The notes below the pieces were generated by a model. The model saw nothing but the letters and a program-made list of their open reading frames with translations. It was not told the DNA's origin and searched no databases. This document shows positions 1 through 6,523 of a stretch of DNA of 12,556 nt, one piece after another. A program made the position numbers and the translations under genes. This DNA comes from an uncultured Spirochaetaceae bacterium (GTDB lineage Bacteria > Spirochaetota > Spirochaetia > Sphaerochaetales > Sphaerochaetaceae), in the NCBI GenBank assembly GCA_944389985.1, contig CALXON010000036.1, forward strand, positions 1-12,556. The letters are read 5' to 3'. The first letter of the stretch is position 1. Each line of letters opens with the position of its first letter.

Positions 1-390
1 ACTCAGATATTTCCTGTATTTGAGATTCGTGCGCGTGATGAGGAATGCGAAAAGTCCTCCATATAGTATTGCGACCGCGCATGAACCGACTGATAGCCAT
101 ATTGTGTTCAGCAGAGGCTCCCACAGATTTCTCTTCGCAAGCTGTGATGTGAAGAGATCTATGTAGTTCACTGCCGTGTAGCCGCTGCTTCTGCCCGTGA
201 GATACTCATCTATCGTTCCCGGATGGACCTTTATGGTGTCCTCGACGATAGCTACTATCGGGGCGACCGTACTGATTGTCAGCACTATTCCCATCAGCAG
301 CAGTATTACATTCTGCGGCTTTGAGAAGAATGTCCTTATCTTGTTCCTGATAAGAACGTGCTGTGAGATAGTTGCTGTTTTTCCTGTCAT
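1..390 (-). CDS. ABC transporter permease, N-terminal part (runs off the left edge)
   Basis: Inner-membrane channel subunit of an ABC importer; only the first 130 codons are in the window. I translated it directly from the minus strand, starting at the ATG whose first base is 390, and the frame is open to base 1. Residues ~27-49 form a first transmembrane helix. A polar periplasmic stretch follows (~50-90), then a second helix (~97-118) that starts with LLNTIWLS and ends FLITRTNLKYRKYL. This arrangement, with the conserved 'L.NT..L' entry into the core domain, is typical of the binding-protein-dependent permeases of the iron/thiamine/spermidine type (ThiP/FbpB-like). An AGGAAA Shine-Dalgarno lies about 7 nt before the ATG. 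It follows the solute-binding protein gene after 62 bp and is surely in the same operon. The substrate is unknown; the EAA loop and C-terminus lie outside. Confidence 0.85.
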   Translation of the reverse strand, partial: MTGKTATISQHVLIRNKIRTFFSKPQNVILLLMGIVLTISTVAPIVAIVEDTIKVHPGTIDEYLTGRSSGYTAVNYIDLFTSQLAKRNLWEPLLNTIWLSVGSCAVAILYGGLFAFLITRTNLKYRKYLS

Positions 391-408
391 AGATTTTCCT
401 GTAATGGA

Positions 409-433
409 ATGCCCCCGCGGAGAGCAGGGGCAT
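409..433 (-). promoter_or_regulatory. Intercistronic stem-loop between binding-protein and permease genes
   Basis: Read on the minus strand, the RNA AUGCCCCUGC, loop UCUCC, GCGGGGGCAU forms a 10-bp stem with one U-G wobble. There is no U-run after it, so it is not a classic terminator. Hairpins in this position often stabilise the upstream message or cause partial termination, so that the binding protein is made in excess over the permease. The structure is seen directly; the role is inferred. Confidence 0.6.
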
Positions 434-452
434 CAAGCTAGGCCCTCACTTT

Positions 453-1796
453 TCAGGAAGGCGTGTACTTTGAAAGCATTTCAATCCAGCTTCCGACTGT
501 GAACGATACGGATGCGCAGTATGAAGGATCCTCGAGAACGAGTCTCTCATCTGCAAGCCACCAGTCGCCGCCACGGTCATTGAGTGCAGGATAGAGAACA
601 GTTGTTCCGTCCTCTGCCATACCGCCGGTCTTGTGCTGATAGATGGCCTCTGTCTCTGCTGCTACGTTAGGATTGGATGAATAACCTCCGATATCCTTGC
701 CCCATGCCGAGAAGCCGTCTGCAGTGTTGACCATGTATGCGATGAATGCACATGCTGTCCATGGAAGTGGTGAGTTGTCGGTCACGAAGAGGTAATGGCA
801 GTAGCCATAACCGCCGAATCCCTGATAGCCGTCATTGTATGCGGCGATATCAACGTTCTTCTTCGAGACAGTAGCAGACTCCTCAACGCTTCTGAGCTTG
901 GAGTATACGATGAGTCCGAACTGATCTGTTGCGGATGCGGATACGAGCGTGTTGCAGATAGGTCCGTCATCGGTCTGTGCGTTGTAGCTCTCAACCCAGA
1001 GCTTGATCCAGGCAAGAGCGTACTTTCCGTTCTCACCGAGTCCGAGGTCCGAAGCATCTCCTGCTACAGCGTCGATTGTCGGCTGGAACACTGCCTGCTC
1101 TTCTGCCGGGAGAGCGTCAAATGCGCTCTTGAGCTCTGCTGCATACTTGTCAGCTGTGAGCATGTAGAGGAAGTTCTTTCCGACGATCTCAGAGTCGATA
1201 TCCATGAAAAGGCCATGCTCGCCAGGTGCTACGAAATCCCATACGTTGTCGAATGACTTGGCACCTGTGTTGTTGTACATGAAGACCTTGTTGAGAGTCT
1301 GGAGCGGGAGATAGCCTGTGTAGTCTGCAGCTGTCGTTCCGTTCGCCTCTGCCCATTCCTTAGGAATGAATGTGTCAAGGATTCCTGTCCTGACCATCTT
1401 GCTCTCGATCTGGTTTCCATCCTGGATGAGTGTCATGGCGAATGTTCCGGTGCTCTTGAGAGAGTCTGCCGTGAGCTGATCGAAGATCTTGTTGTTCTTC
1501 GGCTGCTGCCACTCATAGTTGAGGGTGTAGTTCGGATCGATAGTCTGAAGATATGATATGAAGAGCGGGAGAGCTGTCTTTCCGCGGCTTGAGTTTCCAA
1601 CGCCGTAGAACATCTTTCCGTTTGACTCCTCTATAGCTTTCTTCGCGAGTTCCTCCATTGTCATGCCTTCAGCCTGCTGGATGATCTCCTCGACAGGAGA
1701 GAGTGAAGAAGAGGCTGCTTTCTCGTTGCTGCCGCTTGCGAAAACCGGCACCACGATGAGTGCGAGAACGAGAAGACCTGCTAATGCCTTTCTCAT
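453..1796 (-). CDS. Periplasmic solute-binding protein of an ABC importer
   Basis: 447-aa exported protein that captures the substrate for the permease encoded after it. Residues 1-20 are a signal peptide: a basic MRK start, a hydrophobic core LAGLLVLALIVVPV and a VFA cleavage site. The mature N-terminus SGSNEKAA has no cysteine, so it is not a standard lipoprotein. The body resembles the extracellular solute-binding families used for iron, polyamines and related substrates. A beta-strand KMFYGVG (~61-67) opens the fold. Late in the protein comes a segment HYLFVTDNSPLPWTACAFIAYM, recalling the 'HALFVPKNAPNPEAA..F..YL' region of such proteins, followed by a 'NTADGFSAWGKDIGGYSSNP' stretch. The start is fixed by an AGGAGG Shine-Dalgarno at 1805-1810, 8 nt before the ATG. 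The stop is TGA at 453-455. The substrate is not recognisable from the sequence. Confidence 0.88.
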   Translation of the reverse strand: MRKALAGLLVLALIVVPVFASGSNEKAASSSLSPVEEIIQQAEGMTMEELAKKAIEESNGKMFYGVGNSSRGKTALPLFISYLQTIDPNYTLNYEWQQPKNNKIFDQLTADSLKSTGTFAMTLIQDGNQIESKMVRTGILDTFIPKEWAEANGTTAADYTGYLPLQTLNKVFMYNNTGAKSFDNVWDFVAPGEHGLFMDIDSEIVGKNFLYMLTADKYAAELKSAFDALPAEEQAVFQPTIDAVAGDASDLGLGENGKYALAWIKLWVESYNAQTDDGPICNTLVSASATDQFGLIVYSKLRSVEESATVSKKNVDIAAYNDGYQGFGGYGYCHYLFVTDNSPLPWTACAFIAYMVNTADGFSAWGKDIGGYSSNPNVAAETEAIYQHKTGGMAEDGTTVLYPALNDRGGDWWLADERLVLEDPSYCASVSFTVGSWIEMLSKYTPS

Positions 1797-1817
1797 ATGT
1801 GTTTCCTCCTTTATGTT

Positions 1818-1882
1818 AGAAAACTGTTAATTCTACGTTATGGAATTGTAACATATAAAACCGCAGATAACAGAAAAACTGT
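1818..1882. repeat. Pair of AGAAA(A)ACTGT direct repeats flanking the ABC promoter
   Basis: AGAAAACTGT at 1818-1827 and AGAAAAACTGT at 1872-1882 are in the same orientation, 54 bp apart, one on each side of the predicted -10. The second also has a short dyad (ACAG, five A, CTGT). They could be operator half-sites for a repressor of the transporter; this is inferred from position only. Confidence 0.4.
1845..1873 (-). promoter_or_regulatory. Probable extended -10 promoter of the ABC operon
   Basis: On the minus strand TACAAT (1850-1845) is preceded by TG and one base, giving the extended -10 TGTTACAAT. The -35 region (about 1868-1873, CTGTTA) is poor, as is common with extended -10 promoters. 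Transcription would start near 1838, giving a ~42-nt leader before the binding-protein ATG. The same 11-mer ATGTTACAATT occurs upstream of the KaiC-like gene at 10095-10105, which supports it as a promoter core. Confidence 0.5.
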
Positions 1883-1921
1883 ATAAGATGGGGAAAAATA
1901 ATCCGGAAGGCTCAGATACCG

Positions 1922-1937
1922 GCCGCATTTCTGCGGC
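1922..1937 (-). other. Small stem-loop with a GAAA tetraloop
   Basis: GCCGCA and TGCGGC form a perfect 6-bp stem. Read on the minus strand the loop is GAAA (GNRA type); on the plus strand it is TTTC. No T-run follows on either strand, so it is not an evident terminator. It lies upstream of the predicted ABC promoter, so it would be in RNA only if an earlier start is used. Confidence 0.35.
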
Positions 1938-1970
1938 GAATGCAAAAACTGCTTAATCCGTACCTGTTAT

Positions 1971-1985
1971 GGTCAGTTACTGACC
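1971..1985. promoter_or_regulatory. Perfect 15-bp palindrome, candidate operator
   Basis: GGTCAGTTACTGACC consists of 7-bp arms around a single T. A perfect odd-centred palindrome of this size between two divergent promoters is the usual shape of a dimeric repressor or activator site. It lies ~135 bp upstream of the minus start site and ~165 bp upstream of the plus one. I do not recognise the consensus. Confidence 0.45.
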
Positions 1986-2012
1986 GGATGTTACCCTGAT
2001 AATATGATCATT

Positions 2013-2081
2013 TTCACTAACTTATTCCGTTGTATGTATATATTCACTACGCTATTATGAAATGGCGGTATTTCTCATAAT
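2013..2081. repeat. TTCACTA direct repeat and ATTATGA/TCATAAT inverted repeat upstream of the flavin reductase promoter
   Basis: TTCACTA occurs at 2013-2019 and 2043-2049, a spacing of exactly 30 bp (about three helical turns), with partial similarity continuing after it (TATT, then G two bases later). ATTATGA (2054-2060) and TCATAAT (2075-2081) are perfect inverted arms separated by 14 nt. These lie 35-100 bp upstream of the -35 box and may be activator sites. With AT-rich DNA some of this can arise by chance. Confidence 0.3.
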
Positions 2082-2114
2082 CCAGCTATGTTTGCAAACC
2101 TCCTGTCCTGAAAG

Positions 2115-2143
2115 TGGAAAGCGGGAAAATGCTGGGATATAAT
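2115..2143 (+). promoter_or_regulatory. Sigma-70-like promoter of the flavin reductase/E1 unit
   Basis: TGGAAA (2115-2120, four of six matches to the -35 consensus), a 17-bp spacer, and a perfect TATAAT at 2138-2143. The start site would be near 2150, leaving a leader of only ~15 nt that consists mainly of the Shine-Dalgarno. This placement rules out translation from the in-frame ATG at 2114. Confidence 0.65.
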
Positions 2144-2164
2144 TTCCTCATGAGGAGGTACAGC

Positions 2165-2656
2165 ATGCAGAAAGTTGATTACAGGCAGCTTGAGCTGAAT
2201 CCATTTACAGTCATAGGTGAAGAGTCTTTCCTGCTGACGGCGGGACGCCCTGATTCATGGAATACCATGACAGCTGGCTGGGGCGGTTTTGGATACCTCT
2301 GGCAGCAGCCCGTGGTCTTTGTCTTCGTCAGGGAGTCCAGATACACTTTCTCATTCCTCAGGGACTGTCCCTCATTCACGCTTTCTTTCTTCTCTCCCGA
2401 ATACCGTGAGGCGCTGGAGTATTGCGGCAGTCATTCCGGAAAGGACGGGGATAAAGCGGGAAAGGCCGGCGTGACTCCTCTCGATATTGACGGTTTTGTC
2501 GCATTCGAGGAGGCCAATATGATCATCACATGTACCCGACTTGCCTCGGTGAAGCTTGACGGGACCGTGATTGACGAATCTCTTTCAGACCTCTATCCTC
2601 AGGGCGACTGGCATCATATGTTCATAGGCAGAGTCGAAGGGGTTTATATAAATTAA
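2165..2656 (+). CDS. Flavin reductase-like (FMN-binding split-barrel) protein
   Basis: 163-aa cytoplasmic protein of the flavin reductase domain family (DIM6/NTAB, FMN-binding split barrel), which typically reduces or carries FMN using NAD(P)H. The family signature is clear. Residues 31-46 read SWNTMTAGWGGFGYLW, next VFVFVRESRYT (51-61), then TLSFFSPEYREAL followed by CGSHSGKDGDKAGKAGVTP (~72-105). The length is normal for the short members of the family. The start is chosen at 2165 because GAGGAGG (2152-2158) sits 6 nt before it, and the longer reading from 2114 would start within the promoter. The stop TAA directly abuts the ATG of the fused E1 dehydrogenase, so the two are co-transcribed and probably translationally coupled. 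The true electron acceptor is unknown; a role in supplying or accepting electrons for the E1 partner is inference. Confidence 0.85.
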   Translation: MQKVDYRQLELNPFTVIGEESFLLTAGRPDSWNTMTAGWGGFGYLWQQPVVFVFVRESRYTFSFLRDCPSFTLSFFSPEYREALEYCGSHSGKDGDKAGKAGVTPLDIDGFVAFEEANMIITCTRLASVKLDGTVIDESLSDLYPQGDWHHMFIGRVEGVYIN

Positions 2657-4591
2657 ATGGATCATTCTGTTCTTCTTTCGCTGATGTACCGTTCACGTTT
2701 CTTTGAGGAGAAGGCGGAAGAGGCCGGACTGGCAGGACTCATCCACGGAACATACCATCTTTCAATAGGACAGGAAGGAACCTCCATAGGTCTTACTTCA
2801 GGTCTGATGCCGTCTGACTGGATCGTTCCAACCCACCGCTGTCACGGATACAACATAGGGCGCGGTTCCGATCCCTTTGCAATGTTCTCAGAGATGCTCG
2901 GGTCACGCTACGGGTTGTGTAAGGGTATCGGGGGATCAATGCACATGACCGATACATCAACCTGCAATTTCGGCTCCTCGGCCGTTGTCGGGTCGGGAAT
3001 AAGCCTCGCAGGCGGAATAGCCTATGCCCTGAAGGAGAAAGGGGAGAAGTCCATTGCCGTAGCAATATTCGGAGACGGAGCATCATCGAGAGGAACACTC
3101 CATGAGATGATGAACATGGCTTCAGTGTTCCACCTTCCTCTGCTGTTCTTCCTTGAGAACAACCATTATGGCATGTCCGCATCATCTTCAAGGATGATAA
3201 GCACCGGAAGCATATACAGGAGGGCTTCCGGCTATTCAATGAAGTCTGAGCTGATTGACGGGAATGATGTCATGGCTGTCCATGATGCTGTCAGGGCTGC
3301 AAGGGAGTACATCCTCTCGGAATCTGAACCGTTCTTCATCGAGGCCGATACCTACAGACTCAGAGGACACAGCCGTTCCGACAGATGCGTGTACCGCACA
3401 AGGGAAGAGGAGAACGAGTGGAGATCAAAGGATCCCATCCGCAGATTCGAGACTTTTCTGAGAGATGCCGGACTCATGGATGAATCGGAGATCCACTCCA
3501 TAAAGGATAAGGAGCAGTCCGTGATTGACGACGCATACTCCCGTGCGCTCTCTGTTAAAGATGATGTGATCACGGTTTCTGAGATGAAGGGTCTTGTCAC
3601 ATCAGAGGAAAGGGGCAGGGAATGCTCAGGAAGTGTCCATCACGGAAGTTACAGGAAAGCTGTATATGAGGCTCTGGATGAGTCTATCTCCACAGATCCT
3701 TCTGTCAGGGTGATCGGGGAGGACATCGGTGTTTATGGAGGATGCTTCGGAGTGACTGGTGATCTCTGTAAAAAGCATCCGGGAAAGCTTCTGGAGACTC
3801 CGGTGTCTGAGGAGACATTCACAGGAATGGCAGCCGGGGCTGCCGCTATGGGCCTCCGCCCCTGCGTGGAGGTCATGTATGGTGATTTCTCAACACTGGC
3901 TTCCGATGCGCTCATAAACCATGCCGCAAAGCTCCGTTTCATGTCTTCCGGTCAGCTTTCATGTCCTATGGTCTACCGGACACCGGTCGGCGGCGGAACC
4001 GGACACGGCCCCCAGCATACTCAGTCGCTTGAGACAATGTTCATAGGAGTTCCCGGGCTCTTTGTTGTCGCACCTTCGGATCCTTACTCTGCAAAGGCAC
4101 TTCTCAAGAGTGCGTTCCTGATGGATGATCCTGTGCTCTTCTTCGAGCATAAGGCTCTGTATGGTGAAGAGGGGGACATAGGGGATGAGAACACATACCT
4201 TCCGATCGGAAAGGCTATTGTTCACGGAAATGGTTCCGCTCTCCTCGCAATCGGTTATTCAAAGGCGTTCCGGACAATGATGAGAGCCCTGAGTGATATC
4301 AGGGAGAAAGTCACATTCATAGACCTCGCAACCATATATCCTCTGGATGAGGAGACTCTGAAGAGGGAGTTCCGGCGGATCGGGAAAGCTGTTATAGTCC
4401 AGGAGCCTGCAATGGGCGGAAGTGTCGCTGAATCCGTGTTCAGGGTCCTGGCTGATGCTGGTGAGGTCCATGGCAATGTTGAAATAGTGTCTTCGCTTCC
4501 TGTTCCGCTTCCTTCTTCTGCTGTACCTGAATCCGAAGTCCTTGTATCCAGTGAGAGGATACAGAGGGCTGCGTTTTCTCTTATGAGCTGA
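2657..4591 (+). CDS. Thiamine-diphosphate 2-oxoacid (pyruvate/acetoin/branched-chain) dehydrogenase E1, alpha and beta fused
   Basis: 644-aa cytoplasmic enzyme that decarboxylates a 2-oxoacid (or cleaves acetoin) on thiamine diphosphate, normally passing the acyl group to the lipoyl arm of E2. Residues 1-300 are the alpha half: HLSIGQEG (34-41), GSMHM (93-97), and the thiamine-diphosphate motif from GDG (139-141) to ENNHYG (167-172). It also has the phosphorylation-loop-like YRLRGHSRSD (233-242). A linker of ~25 residues leads to the beta half (327-644): SYRKAVYEAL, GEDIGVYGG (354-362), TPVSEETFTGMAAGAA (381-396) with the conserved glutamate, GGGTGHGPQHTQS (445-457) with the catalytic-loop histidine, and the C-terminal domain EPAMGGSVAESV. 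In most bacteria these are two genes; fused forms are known. No E2, E3 or lipoylation gene is in the window. The best Shine-Dalgarno (AAGGGG, 2637-2642) is 14 nt away, so translation probably depends on coupling to the abutting upstream stop. Confidence 0.9.
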   Translation: MDHSVLLSLMYRSRFFEEKAEEAGLAGLIHGTYHLSIGQEGTSIGLTSGLMPSDWIVPTHRCHGYNIGRGSDPFAMFSEMLGSRYGLCKGIGGSMHMTDTSTCNFGSSAVVGSGISLAGGIAYALKEKGEKSIAVAIFGDGASSRGTLHEMMNMASVFHLPLLFFLENNHYGMSASSSRMISTGSIYRRASGYSMKSELIDGNDVMAVHDAVRAAREYILSESEPFFIEADTYRLRGHSRSDRCVYRTREEENEWRSKDPIRRFETFLRDAGLMDESEIHSIKDKEQSVIDDAYSRALSVKDDVITVSEMKGLVTSEERGRECSGSVHHGSYRKAVYEALDESISTDPSVRVIGEDIGVYGGCFGVTGDLCKKHPGKLLETPVSEETFTGMAAGAAAMGLRPCVEVMYGDFSTLASDALINHAAKLRFMSSGQLSCPMVYRTPVGGGTGHGPQHTQSLETMFIGVPGLFVVAPSDPYSAKALLKSAFLMDDPVLFFEHKALYGEEGDIGDENTYLPIGKAIVHGNGSALLAIGYSKAFRTMMRALSDIREKVTFIDLATIYPLDEETLKREFRRIGKAVIVQEPAMGGSVAESVFRVLADAGEVHGNVEIVSSLPVPLPSSAVPESEVLVSSERIQRAAFSLMS

Positions 4592-4595
4592 ATTT

Positions 4596-4625
4596 TTGGA
4601 TGTATGTAATTGTTTCAGGTATAAT
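4596..4625 (+). promoter_or_regulatory. Promoter of the small gene, possibly giving a leaderless mRNA
   Basis: A perfect TATAAT lies at 4620-4625, with a weak -35 TTGGAT at 4596-4601 and an 18-bp spacer. Six to seven bases downstream of the -10 is exactly the ATG at 4632, and no Shine-Dalgarno exists before that ATG. The -10 is seen directly; the leaderless reading is inferred. Confidence 0.5.
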
Positions 4626-4631
4626 TTAAAT

Positions 4632-4823
4632 ATGCAGATGAAGGAATTGCCGCTGTATCTCCGGATCTCTATAGAAGAGTACCTTGAGCATAAAGATGAC
4701 AGGTATCATTGGGATATGTATTGGGACGATCTTTATGGTTCAATCAATAGTGCTCAGCATGATGGTGTGATCTCTTTATCAGAGGCAGATGATCTTCGTA
4801 AGAAGTATCTATATGGTGATTAA
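4632..4823 (+). CDS. Small acidic protein of unknown function
   Basis: 63 residues starting MQMKELPLYL and ending RKKYLYGD, rich in Asp, Glu and Tyr. The second half (INSAQHDGVISLSEADDLRKKYL) resembles, from memory, tails of short uncharacterised proteins common in gut bacteria with an 'INSAE.DG.IS..QA..LR.KYL' pattern; I cannot name a function. The start at 4632 is preferred over a TTG at 4596 in the same frame, because the predicted TATAAT promoter lies inside that extension and the TTG has no ribosome site. An ATG at 4638 is an alternative. It sits 40 bp after the E1 fusion, has its own promoter, and is predicted soluble with no membrane segment. Whether it is functionally linked to either neighbour cannot be said. 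Confidence 0.6.
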   Translation: MQMKELPLYLRISIEEYLEHKDDRYHWDMYWDDLYGSINSAQHDGVISLSEADDLRKKYLYGD

Positions 4824-4875
4824 TAATATTCTTGCTGAAAGAATGCAGGATATCCGCGAGAAATACATGTTCTGA
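4816..4875 (+). other. Overlapping 19-codon micro-ORF or gene remnant
   Basis: A GTG overlapping the end of the preceding small gene opens a frame encoding VINNILAERMQDIREKYMF followed by TGA. No good Shine-Dalgarno is seen. Its tail DIREKYM matches the tail DLRKKYL of the preceding protein in pattern, although the codons differ. It may be a translated micropeptide, the remnant of a second related gene, or chance. Confidence 0.2.
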
Positions 4876-4914
4876 TCTGGCCGGGTATTCTCTTGCTGTC
4901 ATGCATCCGACCAT

Positions 4915-4942
4915 TTGAAATTTCTATTGCTTTACATATAAT
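4915..4942 (+). promoter_or_regulatory. Sigma-70-like promoter of pheST
   Basis: TTGAAA (4915-4920, five of six), a 16-bp spacer and TATAAT (4937-4942, six of six). The start site would be about 4949, giving a leader of ~33 nt. That leaves no room for a T-box or leader-peptide attenuator. The Shine-Dalgarno AAAGGGG (4969-4975) ends 6 nt before the pheS ATG. Confidence 0.75.
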
Positions 4943-4981
4943 GCATAGAGTATTTTCTTTATTTCGCTAAAGGGGTTTTCT

Positions 4982-6523
4982 ATGGATATAGATGTGAAGA
5001 ATCTCCATCCGCTAGAGGTAAGGCTTCTCCGCCATGTCTCTGCGGGTGAGGATATCACGCCGGAGAGGATCATCCGCGACCTTGATTACAAGGTGGGACA
5101 GTCCAATCAGGCGTTTTCATGGCTTTCAGCAAAAGGACTTGTCGAGGAGAAATCCAGAAGCCACAGAATAAGCTATGAGCTTACGGATTTCGGACGTACG
5201 GAGCAGCTTGAAGGACTGCCTGCGGAGAGGATATTCGCATTTATAACCGAAAATGGTCCGCATACGCTTCCAGAGATCGCAGAAGCGCTTTCCCTTGAGA
5301 AGAGTGATGTCGGTTCCGCTTTCGGACTTCTCTCATCAAAGGGATCCGCGAAGATGAATGATGAGAAGAAGGCTGAGCCTGTTTCCTCAGAGCTTCCTGA
5401 GGATGTGAAGCTGCAGCGCGCTCTTCTCAACAAAGCTTCCGGTACAGGTTCGATCGATGAGACGGAGCTCTCAGAGACTGAGAAGAAGGCGATCGCCGCT
5501 CTTGCGAAGAAGCGTGGTGCACAGAACTCCGCTTTCAGGATCGTCGAGCGCGATGAGATCATCTACAACCTCACTCCGGAAGGAGAGAAGGCGAAGAAGG
5601 CTCTTCTTGAGGCGAATATAACAGGAGAGGAGTTCGGAATCCTCACACCTGAGATGATCCAGACTGGATCATGGAAGAACGGTACATTCCGCCCGTATGG
5701 AATCAACGCGCCGACATCAAGACTCATTCCCGGACGCAGGAACGCATACTCAAGCTATCTGCAGTGGGTGAAGGACAAGCTCATAGCCCTCGGTTTCGAG
5801 GAGTTCGACGGACCGCTTGTGGAGAATGAGTTCTGGAACGGCGATGCTCTTTTCATGCCTCAGTTCCATTCCGCCAGGGATATCCATGATGTCTACTATG
5901 TGAAGGATCCCGTGCACTGCAAGAAGATCGATGAGCCATGGCTTTCACAGGTCGCTGCGACCCATGAGAATGGCTGGAACACCGGTTCAAGAGGCTGGGG
6001 ATACACATTTGACCATGAGTTCACTAGGCGTCAGGTCCTCAGAAGCCAGGGAACGGTACTCTCTGCGCATCAGCTCACGAAGGCACACATACCAGGCAAG
6101 TATTTCGGCGTCGTCCGCTGTTTCAGATATGACCAGGTCGATGCGACCCACGGTGCTGATTTCTACCAGACCGAGGGTATTGTCCTTGGAGAGGATGTGA
6201 ATCTCAGGAACCTTCTCGGACTTCTGAAGATGTTCGCTGAGGAGATCGCAGGAGCTGAGGAAGTGAAGTATGTTCCCGGCTATTTCCCGTTCACAGAGCC
6301 TTCAATAGAGGTTCATATCAAGCATCCGGTCCTTGGCTGGTTTGAGCTTGGCGGTTCCGGTATTTTCCGCCCGGAGGTCACTAAGGCCCTCGGTATCGAT
6401 GTTCCTGTTCTCGCATGGGGCCTCGGAATCGACAGAATGGCGCTCATGCACCTCGGACTCAATGATCTCAGAGAGCTCTTCACTCCTGACATCGAGAGCG
6501 TAAGGACAAGGAGGGGAAACTAA
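4982..6523 (+). CDS. pheS: Phenylalanine--tRNA ligase alpha subunit, archaeal/eukaryotic type
   Basis: 513-aa cytoplasmic class II aminoacyl-tRNA synthetase subunit. With PheT it forms the (alpha-beta)2 enzyme that activates phenylalanine and loads tRNA-Phe. It is much longer than the usual bacterial subunit (~330-350 aa). The N-terminal ~200 residues are winged-helix domains (e.g. 8-70 and 80-125), as in archaeal and cytosolic PheRS. The catalytic half starts near 240. DALFMPQFHSARDIHD (288-303) corresponds to the bacterial 'DHPARD' segment. Motif 2 covers FGVVRCFRYDQVDATHGADF (375-394) with the tRNA/ATP-contacting arginines, FPFTEPS (435-441) lines the amino-acid pocket, and motif 3 is WGLGIDRMAL (479-488). 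The start fits the Shine-Dalgarno and promoter just upstream. The stop TAA directly abuts the pheT ATG. Archaeal-type PheRS is known in spirochaetes and regarded as an ancient horizontal acquisition. Confidence 0.96.
   Translation: MDIDVKNLHPLEVRLLRHVSAGEDITPERIIRDLDYKVGQSNQAFSWLSAKGLVEEKSRSHRISYELTDFGRTEQLEGLPAERIFAFITENGPHTLPEIAEALSLEKSDVGSAFGLLSSKGSAKMNDEKKAEPVSSELPEDVKLQRALLNKASGTGSIDETELSETEKKAIAALAKKRGAQNSAFRIVERDEIIYNLTPEGEKAKKALLEANITGEEFGILTPEMIQTGSWKNGTFRPYGINAPTSRLIPGRRNAYSSYLQWVKDKLIALGFEEFDGPLVENEFWNGDALFMPQFHSARDIHDVYYVKDPVHCKKIDEPWLSQVAATHENGWNTGSRGWGYTFDHEFTRRQVLRSQGTVLSAHQLTKAHIPGKYFGVVRCFRYDQVDATHGADFYQTEGIVLGEDVNLRNLLGLLKMFAEEIAGAEEVKYVPGYFPFTEPSIEVHIKHPVLGWFELGGSGIFRPEVTKALGIDVPVLAWGLGIDRMALMHLGLNDLRELFTPDIESVRTRRGN

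Larger units (their letters stand above)
1797..2164. other. Divergent intergenic control region
   Basis: 368 bp between the minus-strand ABC operon and the plus-strand flavin reductase/E1 unit. It holds no convincing gene. It contains a promoter for each direction, a perfect palindrome at 1971-1985 and a GNRA-type hairpin at 1922-1937. There are also two AGAAA(A)ACTGT repeats around the minus promoter, a TTCACTA heptamer repeated 30 bp apart (2013 and 2043), and an ATTATGA/TCATAAT inverted repeat (2054-2081). The region is AT-rich compared with the flanking genes. Confidence 0.7.

Noticed and set aside
206..436. Minus-strand open frame of 76 aa at the permease position
   Set aside because: It is out of frame with the permease reading that gives proper transmembrane helices and has its own ribosome site; its translation is polar and low in sense.
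795..1256. Plus-strand 153-aa open frame
   Set aside because: Antisense to the solute-binding protein, no ribosome site, Cys/Ser/Val-rich shadow translation.
4824..4981. T-box or leader-peptide attenuator before pheS
   Set aside because: The promoter at 4915-4942 leaves a leader of only ~33 nt; no Phe-rich peptide, antiterminator or T-box motif is seen.
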